64,000 nucleotides of DNA from Scandinavium goeteborgense (GTDB lineage: Bacteria; Pseudomonadota; Gammaproteobacteria; Enterobacterales; Enterobacteriaceae), in the NCBI RefSeq assembly GCF_003935895.2, contig NZ_CP054058.1:1612001-1676000 (forward strand), given 5' to 3'. Below, in pieces: positions 10,572 through 21,586 of the stretch. Below the pieces are notes generated by a model that was not told the origin of the DNA, searched no databases, and was given only the letters and a program-made list of their open reading frames with translations. Position 1 is the stretch's first letter. Each line of letters begins with the position of its first letter. The position numbers were made by a program, and so were the translations under genes.

Positions 10572-11572
10572 TTGGGCTGTTCCTCATTCAGCGAATTCAA
10601 AATCGGGTTGATCAAATGCTCTACGCGCAGCGCGTATTGACCGTTCACCGTGCCATACTGGCTGGTCAATACCGGCACACCGTCCACGTTGGCGATAATG
10701 CGATCCGGTTTGTCTATCGGCAGCACATCGCCTGGCTGGAGTTTTAAGATCTGCGACAGGCGCAGAGAGATGTCGGCAAAGTTCGCCACCAGCTCAAGTT
10801 CGGAATGCTGCACCTGGCGAACCAGGTTTTCGCGCCAGTTCTGATCTTCGCTGCGGGAGTTCTCCAGCGGCGGGTTGACCAGCAGTTCGCGCAGCGGCTC
10901 AATCATGCTGAACGGCAGACAAATGTTAAATTCACCGGTCAGGTTGCCGATTTCCACATGGAACGGGGTATTGACCACGATGTCGTTCGGCGAGGTGGTG
11001 ATGTTGGTGAACTTCACCTGCATCTCGGAACGCACGTACTCCACTTCCAGCGGGTTAATCGCTTTCCACGCGTCGCTATACCCTTCCAGCGCCAGCTTCA
11101 GCATGCGGTTAATTACGCGCTGTTCGGTGTGCGTAAATTCGCGGCCTTCCACTTTGGTCGGGAAACGCCCGTCACCGCCGAACAGGTTGTCGACGGCGAT
11201 AAACACCAGACTTGGCGAGAACACAAACAACCCGGTACCGCGCAGCGGTTTCAGGTGAATAAGGTTCAGGTTGGTCGGCACAGGCAGGTTGCGGGCAAAC
11301 TCGTGATAAGGCTGAATGCGGATCGCGCCGACGGTAATGTCCGGGCTACGACGCAGCAGGTTAAACAGCCCCATTCGGAACTGACGGGCAAAACGCTCGT
11401 TAATGATTTCCAGCGCCTGCAGGCGTTCGCGCACCACACGACGCTGGGTATTAGGATCATAGGGACGAATGTCACTCTCGCCGGGAGCACCGGCCTGAGG
11501 TTCATCGCTCTTCTCGCTGTCGCCGTTCAGCAGCGCGTCAATTTCGGCCTGAGAAAGAATACTGTCGCCCAT
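10568..11572 (-). CDS. fliM: Flagellar motor switch protein FliM
   Basis: 334 residues, as in E. coli. The N-terminal CheY-P binding peptide SILSQAEIDALLNG is intact, followed by the CheC-like middle domain and the C-terminal SpoA domain. It is translationally coupled to fliN and lies four bases after fliL. Confidence 0.97.
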   Translation of the reverse strand: MGDSILSQAEIDALLNGDSEKSDEPQAGAPGESDIRPYDPNTQRRVVRERLQALEIINERFARQFRMGLFNLLRRSPDITVGAIRIQPYHEFARNLPVPTNLNLIHLKPLRGTGLFVFSPSLVFIAVDNLFGGDGRFPTKVEGREFTHTEQRVINRMLKLALEGYSDAWKAINPLEVEYVRSEMQVKFTNITTSPNDIVVNTPFHVEIGNLTGEFNICLPFSMIEPLRELLVNPPLENSRSEDQNWRENLVRQVQHSELELVANFADISLRLSQILKLQPGDVLPIDKPDRIIANVDGVPVLTSQYGTVNGQYALRVEHLINPILNSLNEEQPK

Positions 11573-11576
11573 GGGA

Positions 11577-12044
11577 TTACCGCAGTATGAAAGCTGTATA
11601 CAGCACGTCAGTCACTTCCTGCTTCGGTTGGCCCGCCACCAAAGGTGGTGCAAGTGTCTGTTTGATGGCGTTCACCAGGTCTTGTTTCCCGGTATCTGTC
11701 GCCAGTTTGTTTGCATCCTGACGGGAGAACAGCAGCAGTAAACGGCTGCGCACTTCCGGCAGGTATTCGTTCAGTCGCGTACGAGTTGCTTCATCTTTCA
11801 GACGCAGCGTAATGCCAACGTAAAGCACACGGTCGGCGTCGCCCAGGTTCACCGTAAAGGTATCCAGCGCCCAGAACACCGGCGCCGGTGGTGGCGGTAC
11901 CTCTTTCATCGCATCAGCGGAAGGGTGCTGCTGCATGCGCCAGTAGCTATAGCCTGCGGTTGCGCAGGCGGCGAGCGTCACCAGCACCAGTAGCGGGATC
12001 CAGATTGAGCGCTTACTTTTCTTTGTTACCGCGGTGTCTGTCAT
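11577..12044 (-). CDS. fliL: Flagellar basal-body-associated protein FliL
   Basis: 155 residues with a cytoplasmic basic start, one transmembrane helix (about 17-34) and a periplasmic stomatin-like domain containing [20 protein letters not shown]. FliL rings surround MotAB stators and support torque. First gene of the fliLMNOPQR operon; the 105-base gap to fliK (12045-12149) should hold the class 2 promoter. Confidence 0.95.
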   Translation of the reverse strand: MTDTAVTKKSKRSIWIPLLVLVTLAACATAGYSYWRMQQHPSADAMKEVPPPPAPVFWALDTFTVNLGDADRVLYVGITLRLKDEATRTRLNEYLPEVRSRLLLLFSRQDANKLATDTGKQDLVNAIKQTLAPPLVAGQPKQEVTDVLYTAFILR

Positions 12045-12149
12045 CGGTTACGTCTTTCCTGTATTCGGTACTGCTTATCAGGTGATTATCCCGACTTAAG
12101 TCCAGCTCAAAGGGTGGAAAAGACGGGAATAATCGTGCTACCTCTGGCG

Positions 12150-13373
12150 TTAGGCGAACGTGTCGACGCTGCCGTTACCCCGGGCCTGCGCTTGCAGACT
12201 CACCGGAACGCTCAGGGTCTCTTCTTCATCGGCAGCAAATGCGCGACCTTCAGCGGAACGTTGCGAAGAAGACTGACCGAAAGAGGATTGCTGCTGTTGT
12301 TGTCCGGCAAAACTCTCGCCGCTGACGTTGCTTTGCGACAGCTGAATGCCGTTATCCGCCAGCTGCGTGCGCAGCGTCGGGATCGCCGCTTCTAGCGCAG
12401 CGCGCACGTGACTGTGCGGCGACATCATCTGGATTTGCGCCTGGTTATCGTCAATCTTCAGGGTGATATTCACCTGGCCTAAGTTTTCCGGGTGCAGCTT
12501 CAGCTCGGCGGTTTGCTGGCCCTGACGGGTAAACAGCGTGATCTGCTGGCTAACGTTCTGCTGCCATTCCGGCGTGCCGAGTTGAGAGTTGACGGTCACC
12601 ACCGGGTGCGTATTCACCGTGGCGGTAGCGTTGCTGATTACCGGGGCGATGTTTACCGTCGGCGCGGCGGCAGACAATGAACTGTCCGTATCGGCTTTCG
12701 CTGCGGCTGCGGCAACCAGCGGGGTGATCTGGCTGGCGGCGGCATCATCAGCCTGAACCGTTTGCAGGCCATGCGCCGCCTGAGGCAGGGCAAATTCTTT
12801 ACCTGTGGAATGCCCGGTATTGCCGGTGCCGACGCTTGTGGCCGCAGAGGCTAATTCTGCAAAGCCTTTCGCAGAAGAAGCGGAAGTGGCGGTCACGCCA
12901 GCCGTCTGGGTTGCGGGCAGTGCGGCGGTGGTGGTCGCAGTGTGCGGCAGCATCGCCATCAGCGCGCTCAGGCCGGCCATCTCTTCTTCACTCAACGACG
13001 GCTTGTCATCGCTCTTTTGCAAATCTTTGGTCAGCTGCTTTACCACATCGTTTTTGGCTTCTGGCGTCAGCGCGCTCAACACCGACTGCGCGGCGGCAAG
13101 CGTAGTGACGTCGACCTTTTTCGCGTCGGTGTCAGTCTGCTGTGCCAGCAGTTTGCTGAGCGTGGTTTTGGCCTCGCCTTGAGGCAGTTTTTGGCTTGCT
13201 GCCTGGAGGTCGGCCAGCGTCAGCTTGCCGTCTTTACCCGTCTTACCGGACATCGCGCCGGAGAGCAGGGCAAAAAAGTCCTGGGCGCTGTCAGTGGTTC
13301 CAGAGGCCACGCCGCTTTGTGCAGAAGAGGTGATGTCGGTTTCACTGACGAGAAGTTTCGGCAGAGTAATCAT
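12150..13373 (-). CDS. fliK: Hook-length control protein FliK
   Basis: 407 residues (E. coli 375). The N-terminal and central regions are rich in Ala, Thr, Ser and Gln (the secreted ruler), and the C-terminal domain holds [17 protein letters not shown] and the block around [18 protein letters not shown]. FliK measures the hook and switches export specificity through FlhB. The central region is the part that differs in length between species. It overlaps fliJ by four bases. Confidence 0.95.
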   Translation of the reverse strand: MITLPKLLVSETDITSSAQSGVASGTTDSAQDFFALLSGAMSGKTGKDGKLTLADLQAASQKLPQGEAKTTLSKLLAQQTDTDAKKVDVTTLAAAQSVLSALTPEAKNDVVKQLTKDLQKSDDKPSLSEEEMAGLSALMAMLPHTATTTAALPATQTAGVTATSASSAKGFAELASAATSVGTGNTGHSTGKEFALPQAAHGLQTVQADDAAASQITPLVAAAAAKADTDSSLSAAAPTVNIAPVISNATATVNTHPVVTVNSQLGTPEWQQNVSQQITLFTRQGQQTAELKLHPENLGQVNITLKIDDNQAQIQMMSPHSHVRAALEAAIPTLRTQLADNGIQLSQSNVSGESFAGQQQQQSSFGQSSSQRSAEGRAFAADEEETLSVPVSLQAQARGNGSVDTFA

Positions 13374-13813
13374 TCGGGTTTCCTTAAGGTGGCACGCTGG
13401 GCGAACTCATCCATTTTTTTCTGGTCCAGACGGTTTTCCGCCAACAGCGTCGCGGCGGCCTGTCTGTCCTGTAGCGTCTGCCATGCCTGCAAACGCTGCT
13501 TTTTCTCACGCCAGGCGGTCAACGCCTGCTCGACTTTACGGTTCCACTGCAACAGCTGCTGGCGGTGCTGATCGATAGCCTTTTCCAGAGTCTGAATAAA
13601 CTGCTGATAGTTCTGCCAGCGCAGGCTGGCCATGCCCTGAGACATGTTGTCGTTCAGGTTAGTCTGGTACTCAAGCTGGTAATCCATCAGCATCTTCAGC
13701 TGCTCTTCCGCCTGCTGACAGCCGCGTCGCATTTCACCCAGCTGCAGGGCGGCGTTATCGACGTCTTTTTCGGCCAGTTCTTTCAGCGTGGCTAATGCGC
13801 CATGTTCCGCCAT
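13370..13813 (-). CDS. fliJ: Flagellar export chaperone FliJ
   Basis: 147 residues, almost wholly coiled coil, with the family start [17 protein letters not shown]. FliJ sits in the FliI hexamer like the gamma stalk of F1-ATPase and contacts FlhA. The start lies 18 bases after the fliI stop. Confidence 0.95.
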   Translation of the reverse strand: MAEHGALATLKELAEKDVDNAALQLGEMRRGCQQAEEQLKMLMDYQLEYQTNLNDNMSQGMASLRWQNYQQFIQTLEKAIDQHRQQLLQWNRKVEQALTAWREKKQRLQAWQTLQDRQAAATLLAENRLDQKKMDEFAQRATLRKPE

Positions 13814-13831
13814 GATGATTTACTCCTGCTC

Positions 13832-15202
13832 TCAGGCTGCCGGGAAGATAATCTCAAGTGCCTGAAGTGACTCTTCCCAGTCCGCTTTTTCGAAAATACC
13901 CTGTTGCAGAAACGCCTCCAGCTGCGGCCACAGCGCGATCGCCTTGTCGAGTATTGGATCGCTGCCTTTGGCATACGCCCCGACGCTCACCAGGTCGCGG
14001 TTGCGCTGGAAGCTGGAAAGCAGTTGTTTGAAGTTTCTCACCCGGGCGTAGTGTTTCTCGGTGATCAGAGAGGTCATGGCGCGGCTAATAGAGGCTTCGA
14101 TGTCGATGGCCGGATAGTGGCCCGCTTCCGCCAGACGGCGGGACAGCACGATGTGGCCGTCAAGGATCGCGCGCGCGGAGTCGGCGATCGGATCCTGCTG
14201 ATCGTCGCCCTCGGTGAGCACGGTATAAAACGCAGTGACCGAGCCGCCGCCGCTGATGCCGTTCCCGGCGCGTTCAACCAGCGCGGGCAGTTTGGCAAAT
14301 ACCGAAGGCGGGTAGCCTTTGGTGGCGGGCGGTTCGCCGATGGCCAGCGCGATTTCACGCTGGGCCATGGCGTAACGGGTCAGGGAATCCATGATCAGCA
14401 ATACATGCTGACCGCGGTCACGGAAATCTTCAGCAATGCGGGTGGCGTAGGCCGCACCCTGCATACGCAGCAGCGGCGAGACGTCAGCCGGGGCGGCAAT
14501 CACCACCGAACGCGCGCGTCCGTCGGCCCCGAGAATGTTCTCGATAAAATCTTTGACTTCGCGACCACGTTCGCCAATCAGGCCCACCACGATCACGTCG
14601 GCCTGGGTGTAGCGCGCCATCATGCCGAGCAGCACGCTTTTACCGACCCCGGAACCGGCGAACAGGCCCATACGCTGGCCGCGTCCGACAGTGAGCAGGG
14701 CGTTAATCGGCCGCACGCCGGTGTCGAGCACGTGTTCAATGGCGGTGCGCTGCAACGGGTTAAACGGTTGGGTGATGAGCGCGCCGGTTTCGGTGGTGTC
14801 CGGGGCGGGCAGGCCGTCGAGCGGTTTACCCGCGCCGTCGAGTACGCGCCCGAGCAGCGCCGGGCCGAGCGGTAACTGTTTCCCGCTTTGCAGACCGTCG
14901 CCGGACGCGTTGCGGGCATACACGCGGGCGCCGGGTAAAATGCCTTCCACTTCTTCGAGCGGCATCAAAAACAGGCGCTGACCGTTGAAGCCCACCACTT
15001 CGCTTTCTACTTCGTGCGTTTCGTTTCCGTTCTGACGTTCAATAATGCAGGTCGCGCCGAGCGGCAATTGCAGCCCGGTGGCTTCCAGCACCAGCCCGGT
15101 AGCACGAGTCAAACGCCCATAGCGCCGCACCGACGGCAGCTGCGTCATTTTGGTCTCGAAATTATCGAGCGTGGTGAGCCAACGGGTCAGGCGGGCGGTC
15201 AT
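13832..15202 (-). CDS. fliI: Flagellum-specific ATPase FliI
   Basis: 456 residues from the ATG at 15202 ([19 protein letters not shown]). Ten further upstream codons are open but lie inside fliH and are not conserved. An F1-beta-like ATPase: Walker A AGSGVGKS near residue 180, Walker [12 protein letters not shown] near 260. It powers unfolding and delivery of export substrates with FliH and FliJ. The fliH stop and fliI start share one base (TAATG). Confidence 0.97.
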   Translation of the reverse strand: MTARLTRWLTTLDNFETKMTQLPSVRRYGRLTRATGLVLEATGLQLPLGATCIIERQNGNETHEVESEVVGFNGQRLFLMPLEEVEGILPGARVYARNASGDGLQSGKQLPLGPALLGRVLDGAGKPLDGLPAPDTTETGALITQPFNPLQRTAIEHVLDTGVRPINALLTVGRGQRMGLFAGSGVGKSVLLGMMARYTQADVIVVGLIGERGREVKDFIENILGADGRARSVVIAAPADVSPLLRMQGAAYATRIAEDFRDRGQHVLLIMDSLTRYAMAQREIALAIGEPPATKGYPPSVFAKLPALVERAGNGISGGGSVTAFYTVLTEGDDQQDPIADSARAILDGHIVLSRRLAEAGHYPAIDIEASISRAMTSLITEKHYARVRNFKQLLSSFQRNRDLVSVGAYAKGSDPILDKAIALWPQLEAFLQQGIFEKADWEESLQALEIIFPAA

Positions 15203-15900
15203 TACACTACTCCCGGAGCGGCCAGGCGGCACAGCTCCTGCCAGCGGGTGGCGACGCTGGCATCGAGGTCACCCTCGTCGGCGGAAATTTTACAGCCGCC
15301 ATGATGCAGCGACGGGTCACCGCGCAGCCGCCAGCCGTGCAGGCTCAGCGTCGCGCCGACCATATCTTCCACGCGCTGTAAATCGTCAGGATGTACGCGA
15401 AGCTGCGGTTTGCCGCTGAACAACGGCTCCTGTTGCAATAGCGCCTGAATCTGTTTGATCAGCGCCGAGTTATCGACAATCGGCGCCTGGCCAATCACCT
15501 GTCGCGCGGCTTCCAGCGCCATTTGCATCAGACGCGAGGCGATCACGCTGTCGAGCGCGTCCAGCGTGTGCTGGAACTCGCTGACCAACTGCTGCATCCG
15601 CGCGTGGAGCGGGATCTGTTGCTGTTGCGCCTGCGCCTGGCCCTGTTCGAGCCCTTGCGCTAAGCCTTCCTGATAACCCTGTGACTGCCCGGCGGCGCGG
15701 CCTTCCGCCAGCCCGGCGTTATAGCCCTGTTCGTGGGCCTGCATCTGAATCTGCGCCAGCTGCTGTTGCAGCTTCTGCTCTTCGGAAATCTCGTCGACCG
15801 GCTCTTCGGCGCGGCTTTCACTGAACTCTGGCACAAACGCCTGCATCGGCGGGGCAAGGTCGTCAGGCTGCCAGATTTTCCATGGTGTGGAATCAGACAT
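15202..15900 (-). CDS. fliH: Flagellar export ATPase regulator FliH
   Basis: 232 residues from the ATG at 15900 ([18 protein letters not shown]); the seven codons upstream overlap fliG and are not conserved. The middle carries the glycine-rich GxxxG-type repeats ([19 protein letters not shown]), and the C-terminal half resembles the peripheral stalk of F-ATPases. FliH binds FliI and docks it to FliN. It overlaps fliG by eight bases. Confidence 0.95.
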   Translation of the reverse strand: MSDSTPWKIWQPDDLAPPMQAFVPEFSESRAEEPVDEISEEQKLQQQLAQIQMQAHEQGYNAGLAEGRAAGQSQGYQEGLAQGLEQGQAQAQQQQIPLHARMQQLVSEFQHTLDALDSVIASRLMQMALEAARQVIGQAPIVDNSALIKQIQALLQQEPLFSGKPQLRVHPDDLQRVEDMVGATLSLHGWRLRGDPSLHHGGCKISADEGDLDASVATRWQELCRLAAPGVV

Positions 15901-16894
15901 AAGTGTCGTCTCCGCTGCCAATCACCATCTCGCCGGTTTCCGCTAAGCGACGCACAATAAGCAGAATCGCTTTCTGTTCGTTCTCGACCTGAGACAGACG
16001 AACCGGGCCACGGTTGGCCAGATCGTCGCGCAGGATATCGGCGGCACGCTGGGACATATTGCGCAGGAACTTCTCGCGCAGCGGCTGTTCGGCACCTTTG
16101 AGCGCGATAAGCAGCGATTCGGAATCCACTTCCTGCAACAGGCGCTGGATGCTGCGATCGTCCACTTCGACCAGGTTTTCGAACAGGAACATCTCGTCGA
16201 TGATTTTCTGCGCCAGCTCGCCGTCGAATTCGCGCACGGCGGTAATGACCGCTTCTTCCTGCTGGGTTTTCATCAGGTTGATAATTTCTGCTGCGGTTCT
16301 CACGCCGCCCATTTTGCTGCGCTTGAGGTTCTGACCGTCGAGCAGGTTGTTCAGCACTTCGGTCAGCTCCGCCAATGCCGCTGGCTGCACGCCGCCAAAG
16401 GTGGCGATACGCAGCATGACGTCGTGACGCAGACGCTCGTCGAACAGCGCCAGAATATCCGCCGCCTGACCGCGTTTGAGGTGCACGAGGATGGTGGCGA
16501 TGATCTGCGGATGCTCGTCGCGAATAAGGTCGGCGGCGCTTTGTGGCTCCATAAAGTTGAGCGTTTCGATGCCGCTGGTGGTTTCGCGGGTTTCGAGAAT
16601 GTCTTCCAGCAGGCTGGCGGCACGCTCTTCGCCCAGCGCTTTCACCAGCACCGAACGCAGGTATTCGTTGGCGTTGACGTTCAGCGCCGCGTACTGCTCG
16701 GCTTCCTGTTCAAACTCGGCCAGCACGTCGGTCAGCTGCTTGTTTGAAATCTGGCGCACGTTGGCCATCGCTGCACTGAGGGTTTGCACCTCGCGGGTAT
16801 TGAGGTGCTTGAACACCTCCGCCGCGCGATCTTCGCCAATGGTCATCAGCAGGATGACGCTTTTATCGGTGCCTGAAAGGGTCGTGTTACTCAT
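15893..16894 (-). CDS. fliG: Flagellar motor switch protein FliG
   Basis: 333 residues (E. coli 331). The N-terminal domain binds the FliF C-terminus, the middle domain has the EHPQ motif ([14 protein letters not shown]), and the C-terminal domain carries the charged torque helix ending [13 protein letters not shown]. It overlaps fliF by eight bases. Confidence 0.97.
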   Translation of the reverse strand: MSNTTLSGTDKSVILLMTIGEDRAAEVFKHLNTREVQTLSAAMANVRQISNKQLTDVLAEFEQEAEQYAALNVNANEYLRSVLVKALGEERAASLLEDILETRETTSGIETLNFMEPQSAADLIRDEHPQIIATILVHLKRGQAADILALFDERLRHDVMLRIATFGGVQPAALAELTEVLNNLLDGQNLKRSKMGGVRTAAEIINLMKTQQEEAVITAVREFDGELAQKIIDEMFLFENLVEVDDRSIQRLLQEVDSESLLIALKGAEQPLREKFLRNMSQRAADILRDDLANRGPVRLSQVENEQKAILLIVRRLAETGEMVIGSGDDTYV

Positions 16895-18566
16895 GGTCGT
16901 TGCTCATCCACTGGCGAATGACCAGCGCGACGACGCGCGGATCGTTGTCTGACATTTCGCGAATACGCTGGCTCATCACTTCTGCACTCAGGCGCTGGTT
17001 GACGCGGCGACTCTGCTGTTGTTCATCTTTGCTGAGGCGAACTTCCACCGCATCGGCGGTTTCGCGCTCCATTTTCGCTTCTTCCAGCGCGGCTTTAGCG
17101 ATTTCCTCGCGGCGCACCAGCTGTGGACGCACGGCTTTGCGCCACAGGATCCACGCCACCAGGGCAATCAGGACCCAGCGTCCGGCGGACAGCATCTGGT
17201 CGATAAACGACTGCTGTTGCCAGAACGGCAGTTCGCCACCGCTTTCGTCGCCCGCGGTAAACGGCGAGTTGACCACGTTCAGGGTGTCGCCCCGGGTGGT
17301 GGAGTAGCCCATCGCTTCGCGGGTCAAATCTTCAATCTGTTTCATCTGATCGGCGGTCAGCGGCAACGGCTTACCGTCCGGCAGATTTTTGTAGTTCACC
17401 ACTACCGCAACAGACAGGCGCTGGATATCGCCAACGTTCATTTTGGTGTGACGAATGGTCCGGTCGACTTCGTAGTTAGTGGTTTCGTTACGCGAACTGT
17501 TGCGCGGCCCGCTCTGGTTATTGGTGCTGGTATTACGCTGCTGGCCTTGCGCACCTGCTTGCTGGTTCGCCGGAGGCGTCGAGATTGGCGCGTTCGGGGC
17601 GGGAGCAGGGGAGTTGGACAATGCCCCCGGCACGCCGCCTGGGTTCTGGCCGCCGACCTGCTCGCTCTCATTCACCTGACGCGAACGCATCACTGCCTGG
17701 CTAGCGTCGCCGTTCGGGCTGTATTGCTCTTCAGTCTGCTCTTTATTGTCGAAATTGATCTGCGCGGTGACCTGCGCGTGGATATTTCCGTTGCCAACAA
17801 TCGGCGACAGAATCGATTCGATGCGGCGCTGCACGCGGGCTTCAACATCTGAGGCATATTTCAGCTGGGCGTCATTCAGGTCGCGATCGCCGGTATTGGA
17901 CTGGGTCAACAGATGACCGCCCTGATCGACCAGCGTCACGTTGCCCGGTGGCAGGCCGGCCACGGCGCTGGAAACCAGATGCACCACCGCCGCAATCTGT
18001 CCTTCATCAAGCGCACGGCCGGGTTCGAGGTTCAGGGTCACGGAGGCGGAAGGGAGTTTCTGCTCACGCACAAATAATGAAGGCTTCGGCATGGCCAGAT
18101 GCACGCGAGCGCTTTTCACCGGGCCGAGGGTTTCGATGGTACGGGCGAGTTCACCCTCTAGCGCACGCTGGTAGTTCACTTGCTCGCTGAACTGGCTGAT
18201 GCCGAATTTTTCCTGATCCAGCAGCTCAAACCCAACCGCACCGCCTTTCGGCAGGCCTTGCTGGGCGAGGCGCAGACGCAGTTCATGCACTTTATCGGCA
18301 GGCACTTCGATGGCGCCGCCGCTATCGGCAAAGCGATACGGGACGTTCATTTGCTGAAGTTGGGTGACGATGGCACCGCCGTCCTGATCGGTCAGATTGC
18401 TGAACAGCGTGCGGTAGTCAGGCGCTTTCGCCCACAGCACCAGCGCGACGACGATCGCGACGGCGGCTGCGCTGGCAACCATTAAGGGGATTTTCGGGTT
18501 AGCGCGCAGGCGAGCGACCCACTCAGGCATCTTGGTTGGTGTCATGGTCGTGGCTGTCGCGCTCAT
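16887..18566 (-). CDS. fliF: Flagellar MS-ring protein FliF
   Basis: 559 residues (E. coli 552). Transmembrane helices lie near residues 27-47 and 447-463, with the ring-building motifs between them and a low-complexity Asn/Gln/Pro-rich segment at about 300-355 (the beta-collar region, commonly variable). The cytoplasmic C-terminus binds FliG. First gene of fliFGHIJK, divergent from fliE. Confidence 0.97.
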   Translation of the reverse strand: MSATATTMTPTKMPEWVARLRANPKIPLMVASAAAVAIVVALVLWAKAPDYRTLFSNLTDQDGGAIVTQLQQMNVPYRFADSGGAIEVPADKVHELRLRLAQQGLPKGGAVGFELLDQEKFGISQFSEQVNYQRALEGELARTIETLGPVKSARVHLAMPKPSLFVREQKLPSASVTLNLEPGRALDEGQIAAVVHLVSSAVAGLPPGNVTLVDQGGHLLTQSNTGDRDLNDAQLKYASDVEARVQRRIESILSPIVGNGNIHAQVTAQINFDNKEQTEEQYSPNGDASQAVMRSRQVNESEQVGGQNPGGVPGALSNSPAPAPNAPISTPPANQQAGAQGQQRNTSTNNQSGPRNSSRNETTNYEVDRTIRHTKMNVGDIQRLSVAVVVNYKNLPDGKPLPLTADQMKQIEDLTREAMGYSTTRGDTLNVVNSPFTAGDESGGELPFWQQQSFIDQMLSAGRWVLIALVAWILWRKAVRPQLVRREEIAKAALEEAKMERETADAVEVRLSKDEQQQSRRVNQRLSAEVMSQRIREMSDNDPRVVALVIRQWMSNDHE

Positions 18567-18637
18567 TGCGCACCTCGTGAATCCAGGTCGATGGCGTTAA
18601 ACGTGTACAAAAGCAAGGCTGACTCCCGGTCGGCAAA

Positions 18638-18667
18638 GGCAAAATGGGTGCTATGCCATTATTTGCC
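18638..18667. promoter_or_regulatory. Inverted repeat in the fliF-fliE divergent region, candidate FlhDC site
   Basis: GGCAAAATGG and CCATTATTTGCC face each other across an eight-base spacer in the 214-base gap between fliF and fliE. Both operons are class 2 genes activated by FlhD4C2, whose sites are imperfect inverted repeats with a TGCCATT/AATGGCA-like core. The assignment is inference from position and resemblance. Confidence 0.35.
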
Positions 18668-18780
18668 GTTCCGGAATTTTCTATGGGTCAAATAGTCGAG
18701 GTTTTTAACGTTAATTAGCGCCTTTATCTCATTGACAAACTGGTAATCTCATTTCCCATGACATCGACCAGGGGATTAAC

Positions 18781-19092
18781 ATGGCCATTACAGGTATTGA
18801 AGGGGTATTGACGCAGATGCAGGCCGCGGCCAGCGTCGCGCGCAATCAGAAGGTGGAAGAACAGCCATCTATCAGCTTTGCGGGCCAGCTCAATGCCGCT
18901 CTCGATCGCATCAGCGAGACGCAAAACAGCGCCAAAGCGCAGGCAGAGAAATTTGCCTTAGGCGAGTCGGGTATTGCGCTGAATGATGTGATGACCGACC
19001 TGCAAAAATCATCCGTCTCCCTGCAGATGGGCATTCAGGTGCGTAACAAGCTGGTGTCCGCGTACCAGGAAATGATGAGCATGCAGGTGTAG
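18781..19092 (+). CDS. fliE: Flagellar hook-basal body protein FliE
   Basis: 103 residues, the E. coli length, beginning [17 protein letters not shown]. FliE joins the MS ring to the rod and is the first rod-type export substrate. The gene is complete, but its last codons lie inside the 69-bp att repeat of the adjoining prophage, so the 3' end and downstream sequence are supplied by attL. Confidence 0.96.
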   Translation: MAITGIEGVLTQMQAAASVARNQKVEEQPSISFAGQLNAALDRISETQNSAKAQAEKFALGESGIALNDVMTDLQKSSVSLQMGIQVRNKLVSAYQEMMSMQV

Positions 19093-19140
19093 GTCGCGTA
19101 ACCTACTGAATATTATTATTTATTCACATCCGATCCCACA
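19072..19140 (+). repeat. attL: left 69-bp direct repeat of the fliE prophage
   Basis: The 69 bases from ATGATGAGCATGCAGG through CGATCCCACA recur exactly at 28096-28164. The repeat holds the last seven codons of fliE (including the stop) and the end of the integrase gene on the other strand. This is the expected result of site-specific integration into the 3' end of fliE. Confidence 0.92.
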
Positions 19141-20414
19141 GCGTGGGGCATGGATGGGGCAAACTCGGATAATTTTTGGTTCAAAATGAGTATCTGGTCC
19201 TGATTGTTTTCGGTCATCCAGGATCCGTATACCCTGTAAACCATCTGTGCGTCAGAGTGGCCCATTTGCTTCGCGATGAAGTTAGGGTTTGCCCCCGCAG
19301 TTAACGACCAGCATGCGTAAGTATGCCTGGACTGGTATGCTTTGCGGTAGCGAATCCCGGCGCGCCGCATTGCCGCCTCCCAGCCCTGGTTAATAGAACC
19401 CACTGCGTAATGATGCCCGGCCCGGCTATTACGCGTTACGATCTGCGGGTTGAACACGAACGTGCAAGGATGCAGTTCTGTTCTTCCATACTCCCGGAGC
19501 TTAACTTCAATTTGATACTGTCTCCCGAGCCTGGTCATTTCTGCCTGGCTTTTCAGCACGTCTATTGCTGGCTGAATGAGGTTGATCACCCGGTCCGTGC
19601 CCGCATCTGTTTTTGGAGGGGTGAATTCCTTCATCAGAGTGTGGTTACGGCGGATCGTCATCGTTCCAGCTTTGAGGTCGATGTCTTCCCATGCCAGTGA
19701 TACAAGTTCACCATGACGAACGCCGGTATAGACCGCCAGTGACCACATATTTTTCAGTTGCTGATGTCTACATGCATCAATCAGCCGAACGAACTCATCG
19801 CGGGTGAGTGGATCCGGTTCCGAGCGCGCCTTCTTCAGTGGCGTTATGCCTGAGAAAGGATTGGTCCTGATGTAACCGCTATCGGCACCGAACTGAAACA
19901 TCCCTGCCATAATGCCCATGTAGTTATTCACCGTCGGAACCGTCCTTCCTTTAACGGGCGTGCGGTGTCCCTTCTTCATCACCTGATAACCGGTCAATAG
20001 GTCCTTCCTTATGAACAGCAAATCTTCCTGTGTTATGGATGAAGCCAGCCTGTTCTCACCAATCCGTGGAGCCATATTCCGGACAATGGATTTATATCTG
20101 CCAAGCGAGTTGGTGCTGATCTCCATTTTTTTGAGCTCAAGCCACTTTCTGGCAAGATCACTCACGCTGATTTCCCGATTCTCAGCTCCGAACTTCTTCA
20201 GGTTTGGGGAATCAGGGAACTGCACTGCAAAGTTAAAACATCCTGTTTTTATTGAATAGCAGACAGAAGAACGCAGCTCGCCAGCCACCTTTCTGTTTTT
20301 GGGTGTGTCAGGCACGCCGAGATTTTCCCGGACTCGCGTGCCTTTATAGATGAACCAAATGCGCAGCGAGCCGCCATGGTTCTCAACGCCTGTTGGGTAT
20401 GCTGATTTAGCCAT
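19116..20414 (-). CDS. int: Tyrosine-type prophage integrase
   Basis: 432 residues. N-terminal arm-binding region, a SAM-like core-binding domain (about 85-190) and a catalytic domain with the expected residues: R in YTGVRHGEL, the HTY box in YQSRHTYACWS, GH in KQMGHSDAQ and the nucleophile Y in MVYRVYGSW. Its 3' end lies inside attL, so the terminal codons are regenerated from the target repeat on integration. It probably catalyses integration at fliE. Confidence 0.93.
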   Translation of the reverse strand: MAKSAYPTGVENHGGSLRIWFIYKGTRVRENLGVPDTPKNRKVAGELRSSVCYSIKTGCFNFAVQFPDSPNLKKFGAENREISVSDLARKWLELKKMEISTNSLGRYKSIVRNMAPRIGENRLASSITQEDLLFIRKDLLTGYQVMKKGHRTPVKGRTVPTVNNYMGIMAGMFQFGADSGYIRTNPFSGITPLKKARSEPDPLTRDEFVRLIDACRHQQLKNMWSLAVYTGVRHGELVSLAWEDIDLKAGTMTIRRNHTLMKEFTPPKTDAGTDRVINLIQPAIDVLKSQAEMTRLGRQYQIEVKLREYGRTELHPCTFVFNPQIVTRNSRAGHHYAVGSINQGWEAAMRRAGIRYRKAYQSRHTYACWSLTAGANPNFIAKQMGHSDAQMVYRVYGSWMTENNQDQILILNQKLSEFAPSMPHAVGSDVNK

Positions 20415-20459
20415 TGTTCCCTCCTGACGTCCAAGAGCCCGTTAAGCATAAACGGATCT

Positions 20460-20705
20460 TCATTGGCGCGCACCAGGCTGATTCTTTTTGAGGCTTTCGA
20501 CCCACTGATCGACGGCCCTGTGGTTATACATGCATTCACTGTTCGGCTTCGGTACGCCATCCGGTGAGATGTGCAAGTATTCCCGTCCAACCATCCAGGA
20601 TTTTTTTCGCGCCGCTTCAATGGTTCCCGGACGAAGGCCGGTAATCTCAACGAGCTTATCTTCGGTAACCCAGTCATTGGGCACGATTAAGGTCATTTCG
20701 CTCAT
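20460..20705 (-). CDS. Prophage excisionase-like DNA-binding protein
   Basis: 81 residues from the ATG at 20705 (MSEMTLIVPNDWVTEDKL). Matches a family of enteric phage excisionases with a winged-helix core (LVEITGLRPGTIEAARKKSW) and the conserved REYLHISPDG. It lies 45 bases upstream of int on the same strand, the usual xis-int pairing. Codons upstream of the chosen ATG have no counterpart. Confidence 0.82.
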   Translation of the reverse strand: MSEMTLIVPNDWVTEDKLVEITGLRPGTIEAARKKSWMVGREYLHISPDGVPKPNSECMYNHRAVDQWVESLKKNQPGARQ

Positions 20706-20928
20706 GGTGTTCTCCAGGCAAAAAGAAGCCCGGCGCGGGGCCGGGCAAAAGGGATAACGGTGGCAGTGCTTTCGCACCCAATAGCCAGCTCATAAATGAC
20801 TATCAGTTGCGTTATGTATCGAAAAATGAACGGTGTGTGCTGTATTCTTCAGAAGATTTTTCTAAAGTTCTGAGTTGAATTGCCGTTGAAATCTATTCAT
20901 GACAATTTAGGGGTATTGAGGATCATTT

Positions 20929-21105
20929 ATGCAAAATCCAATTGAAACTTTAGAGGTTGGCGATTTATTCGAAACTGAAAATGGCGACCTGTATGTTGTT
21001 ACTCAATTAGTTGAAAAAGGCCAGGTTGCAGCCAAGAAGTTAAGCGAAGAAGAGTTTGTCAGCATTGATGCCATCAAGGCTATTAACGGTACTTTGCGCA
21101 AATAA
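20929..21105 (+). CDS. Small prophage protein of unknown function
   Basis: 58 residues from the ATG at 20929, reading MQNPIETLEVGDLFETENGD at its start and ending NGTLRK. It is acidic and beta-rich, with no recognised domain. It is the only rightward gene at this end of the prophage. The gap 20706-20928 between it and xis holds no other gene I can support. Confidence 0.6.
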   Translation: MQNPIETLEVGDLFETENGDLYVVTQLVEKGQVAAKKLSEEEFVSIDAIKAINGTLRK

Positions 21106-21156
21106 TTTTGCGACGGTGCTGAAGATAAGCGGAAAAGCTCAGTAATTCATAAAGTG

Positions 21157-21360
21157 TTATCTGCGCTTTTCTCTTTCAATTTGGCAATCGGCGCACGTCC
21201 GGCAGCCTGGAACGGCAGCGCGCCGCGGCGCCGGGATATCCTCGCCGCACTCCACGCAATGCTCTGCTGATACGGCGTTACGGTTCAGTCGGTGAGCGGA
21301 AAGGGCAGCGTTACGCTGAAGCTCTTCAATTTCTGCTGCGGTATCAATGATGTCGGCCAT
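21157..21360 (-). CDS. TraR/DksA-family zinc-finger protein
   Basis: 67 residues from the ATG at 21360 (MADIIDTAAEIEELQRN). It has the four-cysteine finger CVECGEDIP ... CRTCADCQ characteristic of phage and plasmid TraR proteins, which bind RNA polymerase in the secondary channel and mimic DksA with ppGpp. Part of a leftward run of small early genes. Confidence 0.85.
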   Translation of the reverse strand: MADIIDTAAEIEELQRNAALSAHRLNRNAVSAEHCVECGEDIPAPRRAAVPGCRTCADCQIEREKRR

Positions 21361-21361
21361 A

Positions 21362-21586
21362 TCAGTGCTCCCTGAATTGGCCGTTGATGCGACCGATGGT
21401 GTAGATGAACAAAACAAAAGGGACACCGAGTCCCTTTATCTTTTCGTAATGCTTAGCCAGTAACAGCCTGCTGACGGTGTCAAACTTTGGCTTGGGTTCC
21501 TGCTTCAATGCGGCCATCAGTTCGTCATTGCAGTTCCGTGCTGTGGCACGCAGGGCGTTTTCTTGTTCTGTGGTCATACCCTTCAT
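21362..21586 (-). CDS. Small prophage early protein, unknown function
   Basis: 74 residues; a GGAGG site lies four bases before the ATG at 21586. One hydrophobic segment near the C-terminus (GVPFVLFIYTIG) could be a membrane helix. The stop lies two bases from the TraR-like gene start and the start overlaps the methylase fragment, so it belongs to the same operon. Similar short proteins occur beside TraR-like genes in lambdoid phages. Confidence 0.65.
   Translation of the reverse strand: MKGMTTEQENALRATARNCNDELMAALKQEPKPKFDTVSRLLLAKHYEKIKGLGVPFVLFIYTIGRINGQFREH

Noticed and set aside
12942..13571. 209-codon plus-strand frame across fliK/fliJ
   Set aside because: Low-complexity antisense shadow of two secure flagellar genes.
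13904..14875. 323-codon plus-strand frame inside fliI
   Set aside because: Antisense to the fully conserved fliI; no ribosome site or conserved domain.
20249..20677. 142-codon minus-strand frame overlapping int and xis
   Set aside because: It is out of frame with two well-supported genes on the same strand and has no domain or start signal.
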